Positions 1 through 8,652 are shown, counted from the first letter of the stretch. The stretch: 57,588 bases of DNA from Falsiroseomonas algicola (GCF_011040385.1 NZ_JAAIKB010000023.1:1-57588), one strand, 5' to 3'. Numbers and translations: made by a program. The notes: generated by a model from the letters alone, not told the origin.

Positions 1-60
1 TAACAGCAGCGAATCAGCACAAACAACCTTGCGCAAGCCGAGTTGTGTGAATGCCGTAGC

Positions 61-107
61 GCAAGCGCGGGGGAGGGTGCGTCCGATACTTCCTCGCCCG
101 GGCTTGC
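61..107. repeat. REP-like imperfect inverted repeat
   Basis: Two 16-base arms (61-76 and 92-107) are complementary at 14 of 16 positions around a 15-base loop. The sequence just after the right arm (about 102-128) closely resembles the reverse complement of 57513-57540 at the other end of the window. Both copies lie outside genes. This fits a dispersed extragenic palindrome. It could also act as a transcript end for the leftward hydrolase gene, but there is no T-run. Confidence 0.5.
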
Positions 108-138
108 GGGGGAGGTTTGGGGTGGTGGTGTGCGCGAC

Positions 139-1263
139 CTACTCCGCGGCCTTCGCGAGCCCCTCCGGCTTCAGCGTGTAGGTGGTGAAGCGGCGGTTCA
201 GCGCGGGCAGGGGCGCGATCTCCATGTGGCCCTCCGCCGGCTTCATCAGGATCATCGCGACGGTGGCGGAGAGGTTGCCGCCGAGGCTCATCCGCGGCGG
301 GCGGCAGACGGCCCAGGGCGATTGCCAATCGTCGAAGAAGGCGCTGCGCAGGTCATCCAGCGTGATCGCGCCCACCTTCGCGCGCAGCGCCGCCAGCACG
401 CGCTGGTCGCGATAGGTGCTGTCCGGCGTGGTCTGGATGCCGGTGTCCTTCAGCTTGGAAAGCGCCACCGCCGACTGCCAGTGATTGGCATGCACCAGCA
501 GCCCATCCACCGGGTGCAGCAGGAAGCTCTCATCCGGCGCGCATTCGATGTCCATCGCCCAGCCGGAGGCGTGCGACAGCATGACGTTGTTCGAGGCCGA
601 TTTGGGCGTGGCGTAGACGGCGCGCACCGCCAGCGCCACCTGCTCCTGCTCCAGCACCTTCCGCCGCAGCAGGGACAGGGGCACGCCCTCCTGCCGGTAG
701 TCGCGATCGGATTCCAGGTAGTTCGCCGTGATGGCGATGCCCGCGGCGTTGAGCCCCGCGCGGGCCAGGCCGCCGGCCTCGACGAAGGTCAGGATGTCGG
801 GGCCATCCTCGCGCCGGATGCGGAGCACGACGCCGGTCTCGGCACACTCGCTCTTCCAGTCCCAGTTCTGGCCGTGCAGCAATGTGCCATCGGCGCTGGC
901 CGCGGGCGTGACGATGGCGCCGGTGCAGCCATCGGGATCGGCTTCCGGCAGCCCGCGTTTGGCCAGTTGCAGGATCTCCGTCCGGCAGTTCAGCAGCATC
1001 ACATCCTCGAAGGCCACATCGGCGCCGCGCGCGATGCCGCGCATCTCCGCGACATAGGCCGGGTCGAAGGCCTCCACGCGGGGGACGAAGGCGCGGGCCA
1101 GGCGGTGGATGCGCGCGGCATCCAGCCCGCCGCCGGTGAGCTGCGCGTGGTAGTGGCCGATGCTGCGCCGGACGCGGATCGCGGCCTGGCGGCCATAGGA
1201 TTCACCCCTGGCCTCCGGCGCGCCCGAGAGTTCGTAGAGGGGAAAGGGGGCGGCCGCGTCCAT
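139..1263 (-). CDS. C45-type Ntn hydrolase / acyl-CoA:6-APA acyltransferase-like
   Basis: A 374-residue protein that looks like the C45 autoproteolytic acyltransferase/hydrolase family, whose members cleave themselves before a conserved Cys and then hydrolyse amide bonds. The likely nucleophile is Cys113 in DGCTGAIV, followed by a typical HGQNWDW segment. No signal peptide is seen, so it is probably cytoplasmic; the substrate is unknown. The start at 1263 has a GGAGAA box. An in-frame ATG at 1389 would add 42 Arg-rich residues and has an even better AAGGAG box, but that stretch has weaker third-position GC bias and does not look like a family N-terminus. The gene is divergent from the Bug/ABC operon. 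Confidence 0.8.
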   Translation of the reverse strand: MDAAAPFPLYELSGAPEARGESYGRQAAIRVRRSIGHYHAQLTGGGLDAARIHRLARAFVPRVEAFDPAYVAEMRGIARGADVAFEDVMLLNCRTEILQLAKRGLPEADPDGCTGAIVTPAASADGTLLHGQNWDWKSECAETGVVLRIRREDGPDILTFVEAGGLARAGLNAAGIAITANYLESDRDYRQEGVPLSLLRRKVLEQEQVALAVRAVYATPKSASNNVMLSHASGWAMDIECAPDESFLLHPVDGLLVHANHWQSAVALSKLKDTGIQTTPDSTYRDQRVLAALRAKVGAITLDDLRSAFFDDWQSPWAVCRPPRMSLGGNLSATVAMILMKPAEGHMEIAPLPALNRRFTTYTLKPEGLAKAAE

Positions 1264-1491
1264 CGGGTTCTCCGTCCAAAGAGAGTACCGGCCATCTTGC
1301 CTGGCACGGAGCCGTGGGCAAGCGGGGAAAGGCCGCGCTGCCGGAAGGCGCTGACTGAGCATCGCGCCATCGCGGCGCAGGGCAAGCATAGAATCTCCTT
1401 ATCTCCTACGGAATTGGTATTGATTCATCGCATCATGTCGTGAATTTCTGAATCCAGCGGCGTTGCCGCGTGGATCATGAGGAGGTTCCCG
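1264..1491. promoter_or_regulatory. Divergent intergenic region
   Basis: This 228-base gap separates the leftward C45 hydrolase from the rightward Bug operon and must hold both promoters. It contains a strong AAGGAG box on the minus strand (1395-1400) before an ATG at 1389. That ATG is either an upstream start for the hydrolase or a leader peptide. AT-richer sequence around 1400-1450 is the likeliest promoter area; I cannot name -35/-10 boxes with confidence. Confidence 0.4.
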
Positions 1492-2487
1492 ATGCATCGA
1501 ATGGCCCTGACCCGCCGCGCCGCGATGCTCGGCTGCTGCCTGCCCCTGCTCGCGCGGCCGGCGCTGGCGACGCCGGCCTGGCGGCCGACCCAGACGGTGA
1601 AGCTCATCGTCTCCGCCGCGCCAGGCGGCACGCAGGACATCCACGCCCGCGCCGCCGCGCCGGTGCTGTCGGAGCGCATCGGCCAGACGGTGGTCATCGA
1701 GAACAACGGCACCGCGAGTGGCCGCGGCGCTGGCGCCATCGTCGCCCGCGCGGCGCCGGATGGGCATACGCTGCTGGTGGCCTCCGGCGATGGCCTGGTG
1801 CTCAGCGACATCCTGTTCGGGCGCCAGCAGGGGCTGCTGCGGCCGCGCCTCGCGCCCGTCACGCTCACCATCGGCGCGTCGCAGCTGCTGGTCACGCATC
1901 CCAGCAGCGGTATTCGCAGCGTCGGGGATTACGTCGCGGAGGCACGGCGCCGGCGCGGCGCGCTGACGCTCGGCGTGCCCGGCCATGGCGGCATCGCCCA
2001 TGTGATCAGCGAGATGCTGAACCGCCAGCTCGGCGGCGTGGAAGTCGTGCATGTGCCGTATCGCGGCGGCGGGCCGGCCACGCTGGACCTGATGGCCGGG
2101 CAGCTCGATGCCATGATCATCACCCTGCCGGCCGTGACGGCGCATGTGCGCGCCGGTCGGCTGGTGCCGCTCGCCGTCTCCACCGCCGCGCGCGATCCCG
2201 CGATGCCGGAGGTGCCGACCCTGGCGGAGACGGTGGCGCCGGGCTTCGACGTGCCGAGCACGCAGGGCATCCTGCTGCCCGCGGCGACACCCGCGCCGAT
2301 CATCGAGGCCTGGCACCAGGCCTGGCGTGCTGCGCTGTTCGAGCCCGTGGTGCATCGCCGGCTCAGCGAGCTCGGCTTCATCGTCACCGGCTCCACCCCC
2401 GCCGACTTCCTCGCCTCCATCACCGACAGCGAACGCCGCTTCGCCACGGCGATCGAGGCTGCCGGCATCCGCGCCGAAACCGTCTGA
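1492..2487 (+). CDS. Tripartite tricarboxylate transporter substrate-binding protein (Bug family)
   Basis: A 331-residue periplasmic binding protein of the Bug/TctC family, which binds carboxylates and similar small anions. A Tat-like leader (LTRRAAMLGCC) is followed by the family pattern VKLIVSAAPGGTQDIHAR, the AAPDGHTLL motif and the VPYRGGGPATLDLMAGQ loop. The ATG at 1492 is chosen because an AGGAGG box ends 6 bases before it; an ATG at 1477 lies upstream of that box. It is first in a long + strand operon and is followed 8 bases later by a second Bug gene. No TctA or TctB membrane genes are nearby. Confidence 0.9.
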   Translation: MHRMALTRRAAMLGCCLPLLARPALATPAWRPTQTVKLIVSAAPGGTQDIHARAAAPVLSERIGQTVVIENNGTASGRGAGAIVARAAPDGHTLLVASGDGLVLSDILFGRQQGLLRPRLAPVTLTIGASQLLVTHPSSGIRSVGDYVAEARRRRGALTLGVPGHGGIAHVISEMLNRQLGGVEVVHVPYRGGGPATLDLMAGQLDAMIITLPAVTAHVRAGRLVPLAVSTAARDPAMPEVPTLAETVAPGFDVPSTQGILLPAATPAPIIEAWHQAWRAALFEPVVHRRLSELGFIVTGSTPADFLASITDSERRFATAIEAAGIRAETV

Positions 2488-2495
2488 CGCAGGAC

Positions 2496-3467
2496 ATGAC
2501 CATCATGATCACTCGCCGTACCCTGCTGGCCGTTGCCGTGGCCACGGTTCCGCTGCCCGCGCTGTCGCAGGGCTTCAACCGACCGATCCGCGCCATCGTG
2601 CCCTTCCCGCCAGGCGGCGGTGTGGATGCCTTCGCGCGCGCCTTCGTGCCGGCGCTCTCCGCCCAGCTTGGACAGAGCGTCGTCATCGAGAATATCGGTG
2701 GCGCGTCATCGCGGCTCGGTACCGCGGCGGTGCTGCGGGCGGCGCCGGATGGGCACACGCTGCTCATCACCAACGACACGCTGGCGGCGATCGAGGCGCT
2801 GCCCGTGGCGGGCAGCGGGCCCTTCATCGCCGGGCTGGCGCCGGTGCTGCTGGCGGCCTCCGCGCCGCAGGCGCTGGTGACGCATCCGCGGTCAGGCATT
2901 GCCGATGCGGCCGCCTATGCGGCGCGGCTGCGGGCCGGGCGGCCGACCAATATCGGCGTGCCGGGCCTGGGTTCGTCCCAGCACTTCGCCAGCGAATTGC
3001 TGGCGCAGGCGCTGGGCGGGGGGCCGGAGCACGTCTCCTACCGCGGCGGCGGGCCGCTGCTGATCGACCTGCTGGGCGGCACCATCGATGGCGGCGTGGT
3101 GACGCTGGGCGCAGCCATCGACCAGATCCGCGACGGGCGCCTGGTGGCGCTGGGCGTCAGCGGCCCGAGCCGCAGCCCGGCCCTGCCGCAGGCCCCGACC
3201 TTCGCGGAGAGCGTGGCGCCGGGCTTCGAGGTGGAGACCTGGATGGGCGTGCTGGCGCCGCGCGCCACGCCCGCGCCGGTGATCGTGGCCCTGCATGCCG
3301 CCAGCCTGGCCGCGCTGCGGGATGCCGGCGTGGCGCAGCGCCTGGGCGCGCTGGGCTTCGACACGCCGGGCCATGGGCCGGATCGCTTCGGCCCGCTGCT
3401 GCGCGATACCGCCGCACGCTTCGCCGCCGTGGCGGGCGCGGTCGGGCTCCGCGCGGGGGAGGCGTGA
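2496..3467 (+). CDS. Tripartite tricarboxylate transporter substrate-binding protein (Bug family), second copy
   Basis: A 323-residue Bug-family binding protein in tandem with the preceding one. It has a leader (ITRRTLLAVAVATVPLPALS), then the RAIVPFPPGGGVDAFAR phosphate/carboxylate loop, AAPDGHTLLI and VSYRGGGPLLIDLLGG. The two copies share layout but differ a good deal in sequence, so they probably bind different ligands. Start is ATG 2496, with ATG 2505 an alternative, since the AGGA box at 2491 suits the second better. It likely shares a transcript with its neighbours on both sides. Confidence 0.88.
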   Translation: MTIMITRRTLLAVAVATVPLPALSQGFNRPIRAIVPFPPGGGVDAFARAFVPALSAQLGQSVVIENIGGASSRLGTAAVLRAAPDGHTLLITNDTLAAIEALPVAGSGPFIAGLAPVLLAASAPQALVTHPRSGIADAAAYAARLRAGRPTNIGVPGLGSSQHFASELLAQALGGGPEHVSYRGGGPLLIDLLGGTIDGGVVTLGAAIDQIRDGRLVALGVSGPSRSPALPQAPTFAESVAPGFEVETWMGVLAPRATPAPVIVALHAASLAALRDAGVAQRLGALGFDTPGHGPDRFGPLLRDTAARFAAVAGAVGLRAGEA

Positions 3468-3490
3468 CGGGCACCGTCCTGCGGCCCTAG

Positions 3491-3538
3491 AACCGCCGCT
3501 CCATCGGGGGGAGCGGCGGCGATGCCACAGCGGCGGTT
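3491..3538 (+). promoter_or_regulatory. Two mutually exclusive stem-loops over the prpF-like start
   Basis: The arm starting at 3491 can form a perfect 10-base stem in two ways: 3493-3502 with 3510-3519 (loop 3503-3509), or 3491-3500 with 3529-3538. The G-rich Shine-Dalgarno stretch (3506-3512) and the ATG at 3522 lie in or between these arms, so choosing one stem over the other could change translation of the isomerase gene. Pairing is read directly from the sequence; a regulatory role is inferred. Confidence 0.4.
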
Positions 3539-4685
3539 CAGGGCGGTGTTCATGCGCGGCGGCACCTCCCGCGCCATCGTGTTCCGGCGGCAGGACCTGC
3601 CGGCGGACCGCGCCGAATGGGACCCGATCTTCCTGGCCGCGATCGGATCGCCGGACCCGGAGGCGCGGCAGCTCGATGGCATGGGCGGCGGCGTCTCCTC
3701 GCTCAGCAAGGTCTGCATCGTGGGCCCGCCGACGCGCCCCGATGCCGATGTGGACTACACTTTCGGCCAGGTGGCGGTGAAGGAAGCGCTGGTCGATTAC
3801 GGCGGCAGTTGCGGCAACATGTCCTCCGCCATCGGCCCCTTTGCGCTGGATGAGGGCATGCTGCCGCAGGCGCCGAAGGACGGGCCCGTGGAGGTCCGCA
3901 TCCACGACACCAATGCCGGCCGCATCATCCGCGCGCGGTTCGAGGCGCGGGACGGCGAGGCGGTGGTGGATGGCGACTTCGTGCTGGACGGCGTCGCCGG
4001 CACCGGCGCGCCCGTGCGGCTCGATTTCCTCGACCCCGGCGGCGCCCGCACCGGCGCGCTGCTGCCGACCGGGCGCGTGCTGGACCGGCTGGAGGTGCCG
4101 GGCGTCGGCGTGGTGGAGGCGACGATGGTCGATGCCGCCAGCCCCTGCGTCTTCGTGGCCGCCATGGCGATGGGGCGTGGGGCGGTGGACACGGCACAGG
4201 CGCTGGACGGGGAGGGCGCGCTGCTGGAGCGCCTCGACGCCATCCGCCGCCAGGCGGCCGTCGCGATGGGCGTGGCGAAGGATGCCGAGGCCGCGCGCGC
4301 CCGGCCGAGCCTGCCGCGGGTCGCGATGCTCTGGGCGCCCTGCGAGGCGCGGCTGGCGAATGGCCGCGTGCTGGCGGCGTCGGAGGTCGACCTGCACATC
4401 CGCATCATCTCCATGGGCCAGCCGCATCGCGCCGTGACGGCGACGGGGGCGCTGTGCCTGGCGGTCGCCAGCCGCATCCCGGGCAGCGTCGCGGCCGGGA
4501 TGCTGGGATCGTCCGACCCCGCGCAGCCCATCCGCATCGGCCATGCCTCCGGCATCGCGGTGGTGGATGCGGCGGTGCGGCCGGACGCCGAGGCGAAGGG
4601 CGGCTTCCACTGCGAGCACGCGACGCTGTTCCGCACGCAGCGGCGGCTCTTCGAAGGCGCCGTGCTGGTCCGTGCCGCGCGCTGA
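3522..4685 (+). CDS. PrpF-family isomerase / 4-oxalomesaconate tautomerase-like
   Basis: A 387-residue member of the PrpF family (diaminopimelate-epimerase fold). Relatives isomerise aconitate/methylaconitate or tautomerise 4-oxalomesaconate. The N-terminal FMRGGTSRAIVF, the DGMGGGVSSLSK segment, the Cys-containing GGSCGNMSSAIGPFAL motif and the FHCEHATLFRTQRRLFEGAV C-terminus are family hallmarks. The natural substrate cannot be fixed from sequence. It sits between two tricarboxylate-type binding proteins and an amino-acid ABC importer, which fits processing of an imported unsaturated tri- or dicarboxylate. Its ribosome site lies in a pair of competing hairpins. Confidence 0.85.
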   Translation: MPQRRFRAVFMRGGTSRAIVFRRQDLPADRAEWDPIFLAAIGSPDPEARQLDGMGGGVSSLSKVCIVGPPTRPDADVDYTFGQVAVKEALVDYGGSCGNMSSAIGPFALDEGMLPQAPKDGPVEVRIHDTNAGRIIRARFEARDGEAVVDGDFVLDGVAGTGAPVRLDFLDPGGARTGALLPTGRVLDRLEVPGVGVVEATMVDAASPCVFVAAMAMGRGAVDTAQALDGEGALLERLDAIRRQAAVAMGVAKDAEAARARPSLPRVAMLWAPCEARLANGRVLAASEVDLHIRIISMGQPHRAVTATGALCLAVASRIPGSVAAGMLGSSDPAQPIRIGHASGIAVVDAAVRPDAEAKGGFHCEHATLFRTQRRLFEGAVLVRAAR

Positions 4686-4745
4686 TTTGACACCCCTGCG
4701 CAGGCCACGCGAAGCTGCGCCGCGACTCAGCCCGCGGAGAGTGTG

Positions 4746-5606
4746 ATGGCAGCAGACAGGTCCGGCCGCAGGGCCATCTTCGGTGGCGGCGCGGCGGTGC
4801 TGGCGGCGACCCAGGCCGCACCCGCCTTGGCGCAGGCCGCTCCCGGCGGTACGCTGCAGGCGATCCGCGACAAGGGCGAGCTTCGCATCGGCGTGGCCCC
4901 GGGCGAGCCCTGGTTCTTCCGCGACCAGCGCAGCAACGAATGGTCCGGCATCGGCTGGGGCGTCGGCGTGGCGCTGGCGCGGGAGCTGAATGTCCGCCCC
5001 GTGCCGGTGGAGACCACCTGGGGCAATGCGGTGGCCGGCCTGCAGGCCAACCAGTTCGACGTCATGTTCGTGCTGGATGCGACGCCGCAGCGGGCACTCG
5101 CCATCGATTTCCCGGTGCAGCCCATGTTCTATTACGCGCAGGGCCTGCTGGTTCGCCCGGGCCTGACCGTGCGGCTGTGGGAGGATGCGAACAAGCCGGA
5201 GGTGCGCGTCGGCGTGGTGCTCGGCACCTCGCCCGATCGCGACGTCACGGCCCGGCTGCCGCGCGCGCAGATCGAGCGCTTCCCGACGGCCGATGAGGTC
5301 GCGGCCGCCTTCCAGGCGGGGCGCGTGGATGCCATCTCCCTGTTCCACCCCGCGCTGGTCATGCTGCGCGCGCGCGTGCGACGCGGCACGGTGCTGCTGC
5401 CGGAGCCCTTCCGCGCCGCCGCGACCAGCGCCGGCGTGCGGCGGGAAGCCGACAAGTCCTGGCGGGACTGGCTGGGCCTGGCGATGGCCCACCTCTACGT
5501 CACCGGCGAGACGCAGAAGATCTACGAGAACTACCTGGCCACGCGCGGCGTGGAGGCCGGCAGCGCGCCGCCGGTGATGCGGGAGATGTGGCAGAGCCGC
5601 GGGTGA
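4746..5606 (+). CDS. Polar amino-acid ABC transporter substrate-binding protein
   Basis: A 286-residue family 3 periplasmic binding protein. It has a Tat-like leader (GRRAIFGGG then ALAQA), the opening AIRDKGELRIGVAPGEPWFF and the usual two-lobe signature NQFDVMFVLDATPQRALAID. It would hand a polar amino acid or similar solute to the two permeases just downstream. ATG 4746 is preferred over an overlapping GTG at 4743. The gene starts 60 bases after prpF and is followed by both permeases and the ATPase, which together form a full importer. Confidence 0.88.
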   Translation: MAADRSGRRAIFGGGAAVLAATQAAPALAQAAPGGTLQAIRDKGELRIGVAPGEPWFFRDQRSNEWSGIGWGVGVALARELNVRPVPVETTWGNAVAGLQANQFDVMFVLDATPQRALAIDFPVQPMFYYAQGLLVRPGLTVRLWEDANKPEVRVGVVLGTSPDRDVTARLPRAQIERFPTADEVAAAFQAGRVDAISLFHPALVMLRARVRRGTVLLPEPFRAAATSAGVRREADKSWRDWLGLAMAHLYVTGETQKIYENYLATRGVEAGSAPPVMREMWQSRG

Positions 5607-5622
5607 TCCCCGGCCGCCGCTG

Positions 5623-6291
5623 ATGAGCTACCAGTGGGATTTCTCCCCGGTCTGGCGCAATGCCGGACCGCTGCTGGAGGGCCTCGGCAATACGCTGTGG
5701 CTGTCCGGCTGGTCGATCCTGCTGGGGCTCGCGCTCGGGCTGGGACTGGCGCTGCTGCGGCTGTCGCCGTCCCGCATCGCGAGCGTCGCGGCGCTGGTGG
5801 TGATCGAGTTCTACCGCAACACCCCGCCGCTGGTGCATTTCTTCTGGATCTTCTTCGGCCTGCCGATCCTGATCGGCGTCAGCATGAGCCCCTTCACCGC
5901 GGCGCTGCTGGCGCTGTCCATCCAGTCCGGCGCCTTCTTCGCGGAGATCTTCCGCGGCGGCATCGTCTCCATCGAGCGGGGGCAGTGGGAGGCGGGCCGC
6001 GCGCTGGGGATGAGCGAGGCGCGGCTGATGCGCCGGATCATCCTGCCCCAGGCCGTGCGGCGCATGATCCCGCCGCTGATGGAACGCAGCTTCGAACTGG
6101 TGAAGACGACGGCGCTGGCGGCGACGCTCGCCTATGGGGAGCTGCTCTATCGCGCCATGGTCATCGCCTCCCAGACCTTCCGGCCGCTTGAGATCTACAC
6201 CGCGGTCGCCGTGATCTTCTTCTCCGTGCTGTTCCTGGCGAGCCTCGGCATGCGGCGCGTGGAGCATGTGCTGCGGCGTGGGCACCGCTGA
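5623..6291 (+). CDS. Amino-acid ABC transporter permease (HisM/GlnP type)
   Basis: A 222-residue inner-membrane permease of the polar amino-acid class. It has about five hydrophobic segments and the family motif EFYRNTPPLVHFFW near residue 65. The cytoplasmic EAA-type coupling loop (QWEAGRALGMSEARLMRRII) contacts the ATPase. Its stop overlaps the start of the second permease by one base (TGATG), showing tight translational coupling. With its partner below it should form the heterodimeric channel of this importer. Confidence 0.92.
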   Translation: MSYQWDFSPVWRNAGPLLEGLGNTLWLSGWSILLGLALGLGLALLRLSPSRIASVAALVVIEFYRNTPPLVHFFWIFFGLPILIGVSMSPFTAALLALSIQSGAFFAEIFRGGIVSIERGQWEAGRALGMSEARLMRRIILPQAVRRMIPPLMERSFELVKTTALAATLAYGELLYRAMVIASQTFRPLEIYTAVAVIFFSVLFLASLGMRRVEHVLRRGHR

Positions 6292-6965
6292 TGGAATACG
6301 AATTCGCCTTCGGGGAGATCCTGCGGGACTGGGATCTGCTGGCGCGCGGCATCCGGCTGACGGCGGCGCTCTGGGTGATCGCCTTCGTCACCGCGCTGGC
6401 GGCGGGGCTGTTCCTCGGCATCGCACGCATGTCGCCGCGCCGCGCGCTGAACTGGCCGGCGACGGCGTATATCGAAATCTTCCGCAACACGCCGGTGCTG
6501 GTGCAACTGGTCTGGTTCTACTACGCCTTCCCCGTGCTGACCGGCGTGCAGGTCTCCCCCTTCGTGGCGGCCAGCCTCGGCCTCTGCCTCAACACCTCCG
6601 CCTATTGCGCGGAGATCTACCGCGCGGGGCTGCAATCCATCGTGGCAGGGCAGTGGGAGGCGGGGCGCGCGCTGGGGATGAGCGAGGCGACGCTGATGCG
6701 CCGCATCATCCTGCCGCAGGCGCTGCGGCGCATGCTGCCCGCCTTCACCAACCGCGCGGTGGAACTGGCGAAGATGACCTCCATCGCCTCCGTCATCACC
6801 GTGCATGAGCTGATGCATGAGGCGCGGACGATGGCGACCCAGAGCTTCCTGCCGCTGGAGACCTTCACCGTGGTCGCCGCCATCTACTTCATCCTGATCT
6901 ATCCCGGCACGCTCGGCGCGCTGCTGCTGGAACGCCGGCTGGCGACGCGGGGCGGTGCGGCATGA
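6291..6965 (+). CDS. Amino-acid ABC transporter permease (HisQ/GlnP type)
   Basis: A 224-residue second permease, clearly paralogous to the preceding one: EIFRNTPVLVQLVWFYYAFP in the same position and an almost identical coupling loop (GQWEAGRALGMSEATLMRRI). It also has about five membrane spans. Its start overlaps the first permease stop, and its own stop overlaps the ATPase start (ATGA), so the three are translated as a unit. It pairs with the first permease in the channel. Confidence 0.92.
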   Translation: MEYEFAFGEILRDWDLLARGIRLTAALWVIAFVTALAAGLFLGIARMSPRRALNWPATAYIEIFRNTPVLVQLVWFYYAFPVLTGVQVSPFVAASLGLCLNTSAYCAEIYRAGLQSIVAGQWEAGRALGMSEATLMRRIILPQALRRMLPAFTNRAVELAKMTSIASVITVHELMHEARTMATQSFLPLETFTVVAAIYFILIYPGTLGALLLERRLATRGGAA

Positions 6966-7729
6966 GCGGGATCCTGCGCCTCGACGGGCTGCGGAAGAGC
7001 TTCGGCAGCAACGAGGTGCTGCGCGGCATCGACCTGACAGTGCAGCAGGGCGAGCGCATCGCCATCCTCGGTGCCAGCGGATCGGGCAAGAGCACGCTGC
7101 TCCGCTGCATCAACTTCATGGAGGTGCCGAGCGCGGGCACGGTCACCGTGGCCGGCACGCCGGTGGGCGAGGAGGCGCGCGGCGGGCGGTGCTACCGGCC
7201 CGCGGAGCTGGCGAGGCTGCGCACGCGGATCGGCATGATCTTCCAGCAGTTCAACCTCTTCCCCCACATGACCGCGCTGCAGAACGTGGCGGAGGGGCCG
7301 CTTTCCGTCCTCGGCGTGGGGCGCGCGGAGGCGGAGGCGCGGGCGCGCCAGCACCTGGCGAAGGTCGGGCTGGCGGAAAAGGCGGAGGCCTATCCCGCAA
7401 GGCTCTCCGGCGGGCAGCAGCAGCGCGTGGCGATCGCGCGCGCGCTGGCGATGGAGCCGGAGATGCTGCTGTTCGACGAACCCACCAGCGCGCTCGACCC
7501 CGAACTGGTCGGGGAGGTGCTGGAGACGATCCTCGGCCTGTCGCGGGAGGGTCGGACCATGCTGCTCGTGACGCATGAGCTGGGCTTCGCCTTCCACTTC
7601 GCCACCCGCGTGATCTTCCTGCATGAGGGCATGATCCATGAGGAAGGCACGCCGGAGCAGGTGCTGAAGCATCCGCGCCAGGACCGAACCCGCGCCTTCA
7701 TCGGCCGCCACTCCACCTTCGCCTTCTAG
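6962..7729 (+). CDS. Amino-acid ABC transporter ATP-binding protein
   Basis: A 255-residue ATPase that powers the importer from the cytoplasmic face. Walker A is GASGSGKST at residues 37-45, the Q-loop lies in MIFQQFNLFPHMT, the signature is LSGGQQQRVAIARAL, Walker B is MLLFDEPTSALDP and the switch His is in VTHE. All catalytic residues are present. This is the GlnQ/HisP type. The ATG lies in an ATGA overlap with the permease stop. The next gene, an aminotransferase-like protein, begins 11 bases after it. Confidence 0.95.
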   Translation: MSGILRLDGLRKSFGSNEVLRGIDLTVQQGERIAILGASGSGKSTLLRCINFMEVPSAGTVTVAGTPVGEEARGGRCYRPAELARLRTRIGMIFQQFNLFPHMTALQNVAEGPLSVLGVGRAEAEARARQHLAKVGLAEKAEAYPARLSGGQQQRVAIARALAMEPEMLLFDEPTSALDPELVGEVLETILGLSREGRTMLLVTHELGFAFHFATRVIFLHEGMIHEEGTPEQVLKHPRQDRTRAFIGRHSTFAF

Positions 7730-7740
7730 GACCTGCCAGC

Positions 7741-8652
7741 ATGATGGAATCGAAGGGCGCGCAGACCCCCGCCGAGGATCCGCGCAACGAGCATGTGCTG
7801 ATCTACCTGAACGGCCGCATGGTCAGGCGCGAGGAGGCGGTGGTCTCCATCTTCGATGCCGGCTTCGGCCTCGGCGATGGGGTGTGGGAGGGCATCCGGC
7901 TGGCGCATGGGCGGCTGGTCGCGGTCGATGAGCATCTGAAGCGGCTCTATGAAGGCGCGAAGGCCATCGCGCTGGATATCGGCATCGATCCCGCGGGGAT
8001 GCGCGGCATCCTCGAGGAGACCTGCGCGGCGAATGGCATGACCCATGGCGCGCATCTGCGGCTGATGGTGACGCGGGGCGAGAAGAAGACCGTGCACCAG
8101 GACCCGCGCAACGCGCTGGGCCGGCCGACCATCGTCGTCACCGCCGAATACAAGCAGCCGGACCCGGCGGTGAAGCAGGCGGGGCTGAAGCTCTTCACCT
8201 CCACCATCCGCTGCTCCCCGCCCGATGTCTTCGACCTCCGCCTCAACAGCCACAGCCGGCTCAACCTGATCCAGGCGCTGCTGCAGGCGATCCAGGCAGG
8301 GGCGCATGAGGCGCTGATGCTCGATCCCAACGGCTTCGTCGCCAGCTGCAACAGCACCAACTTCTTCATCGTGCGCGACGGCGCCGTCCTCACCTCCACG
8401 GGCCGCTTCTGCTTCAAGGGCATCACACGCGCCAAGGTCATCGGGCTCTGCGCGGCGCACGGCATCCCCTGCCGTCAGGAGGATTTCACCCTCGCGGAAG
8501 TCTATGGCGCGGAGGAAGCCTTCGTCACCGGCACCTTCGGCGGCGTCACGCGCGTCTGCCAGGTGGATGGGCGGCGCCTGGGCGGGGAGGGTCCGGGGCC
8601 CGTCACCGCGCGCCTGTCGGACCTCTATGACCGGACTTTCCTCGGGCCCTGA
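7741..8652 (+). CDS. Class IV aminotransferase-fold protein lacking the PLP lysine
   Basis: A 303-residue protein with the overall pattern of class IV PLP enzymes (D-amino-acid and branched-chain aminotransferases): SIFDAGFGLGDGVWEGIR, DEALMLDP-type core, CFKGITR and EEAFVTGTFGGVT. Where D-amino-acid aminotransferase has IKSLN with its Schiff-base Lys, this protein reads LNSHSRLN (168-175), with no Lys. The usual EGSxSN Glu that touches the PLP ring nitrogen is also absent (ASCNSTN, 201-207). It may be a distinct subfamily with another activity, or non-catalytic. It is last in the importer operon; ATG 7744 is an alternative start. Confidence 0.75.
   Translation: MMESKGAQTPAEDPRNEHVLIYLNGRMVRREEAVVSIFDAGFGLGDGVWEGIRLAHGRLVAVDEHLKRLYEGAKAIALDIGIDPAGMRGILEETCAANGMTHGAHLRLMVTRGEKKTVHQDPRNALGRPTIVVTAEYKQPDPAVKQAGLKLFTSTIRCSPPDVFDLRLNSHSRLNLIQALLQAIQAGAHEALMLDPNGFVASCNSTNFFIVRDGAVLTSTGRFCFKGITRAKVIGLCAAHGIPCRQEDFTLAEVYGAEEAFVTGTFGGVTRVCQVDGRRLGGEGPGPVTARLSDLYDRTFLGP

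Noticed and set aside
2892-5492. An 866-codon open frame on the minus strand
   Set aside because: It runs antisense through the Bug, PrpF and ABC-binding genes, shows His/Arg/Ala-rich composition without domains, and is a by-product of high GC.
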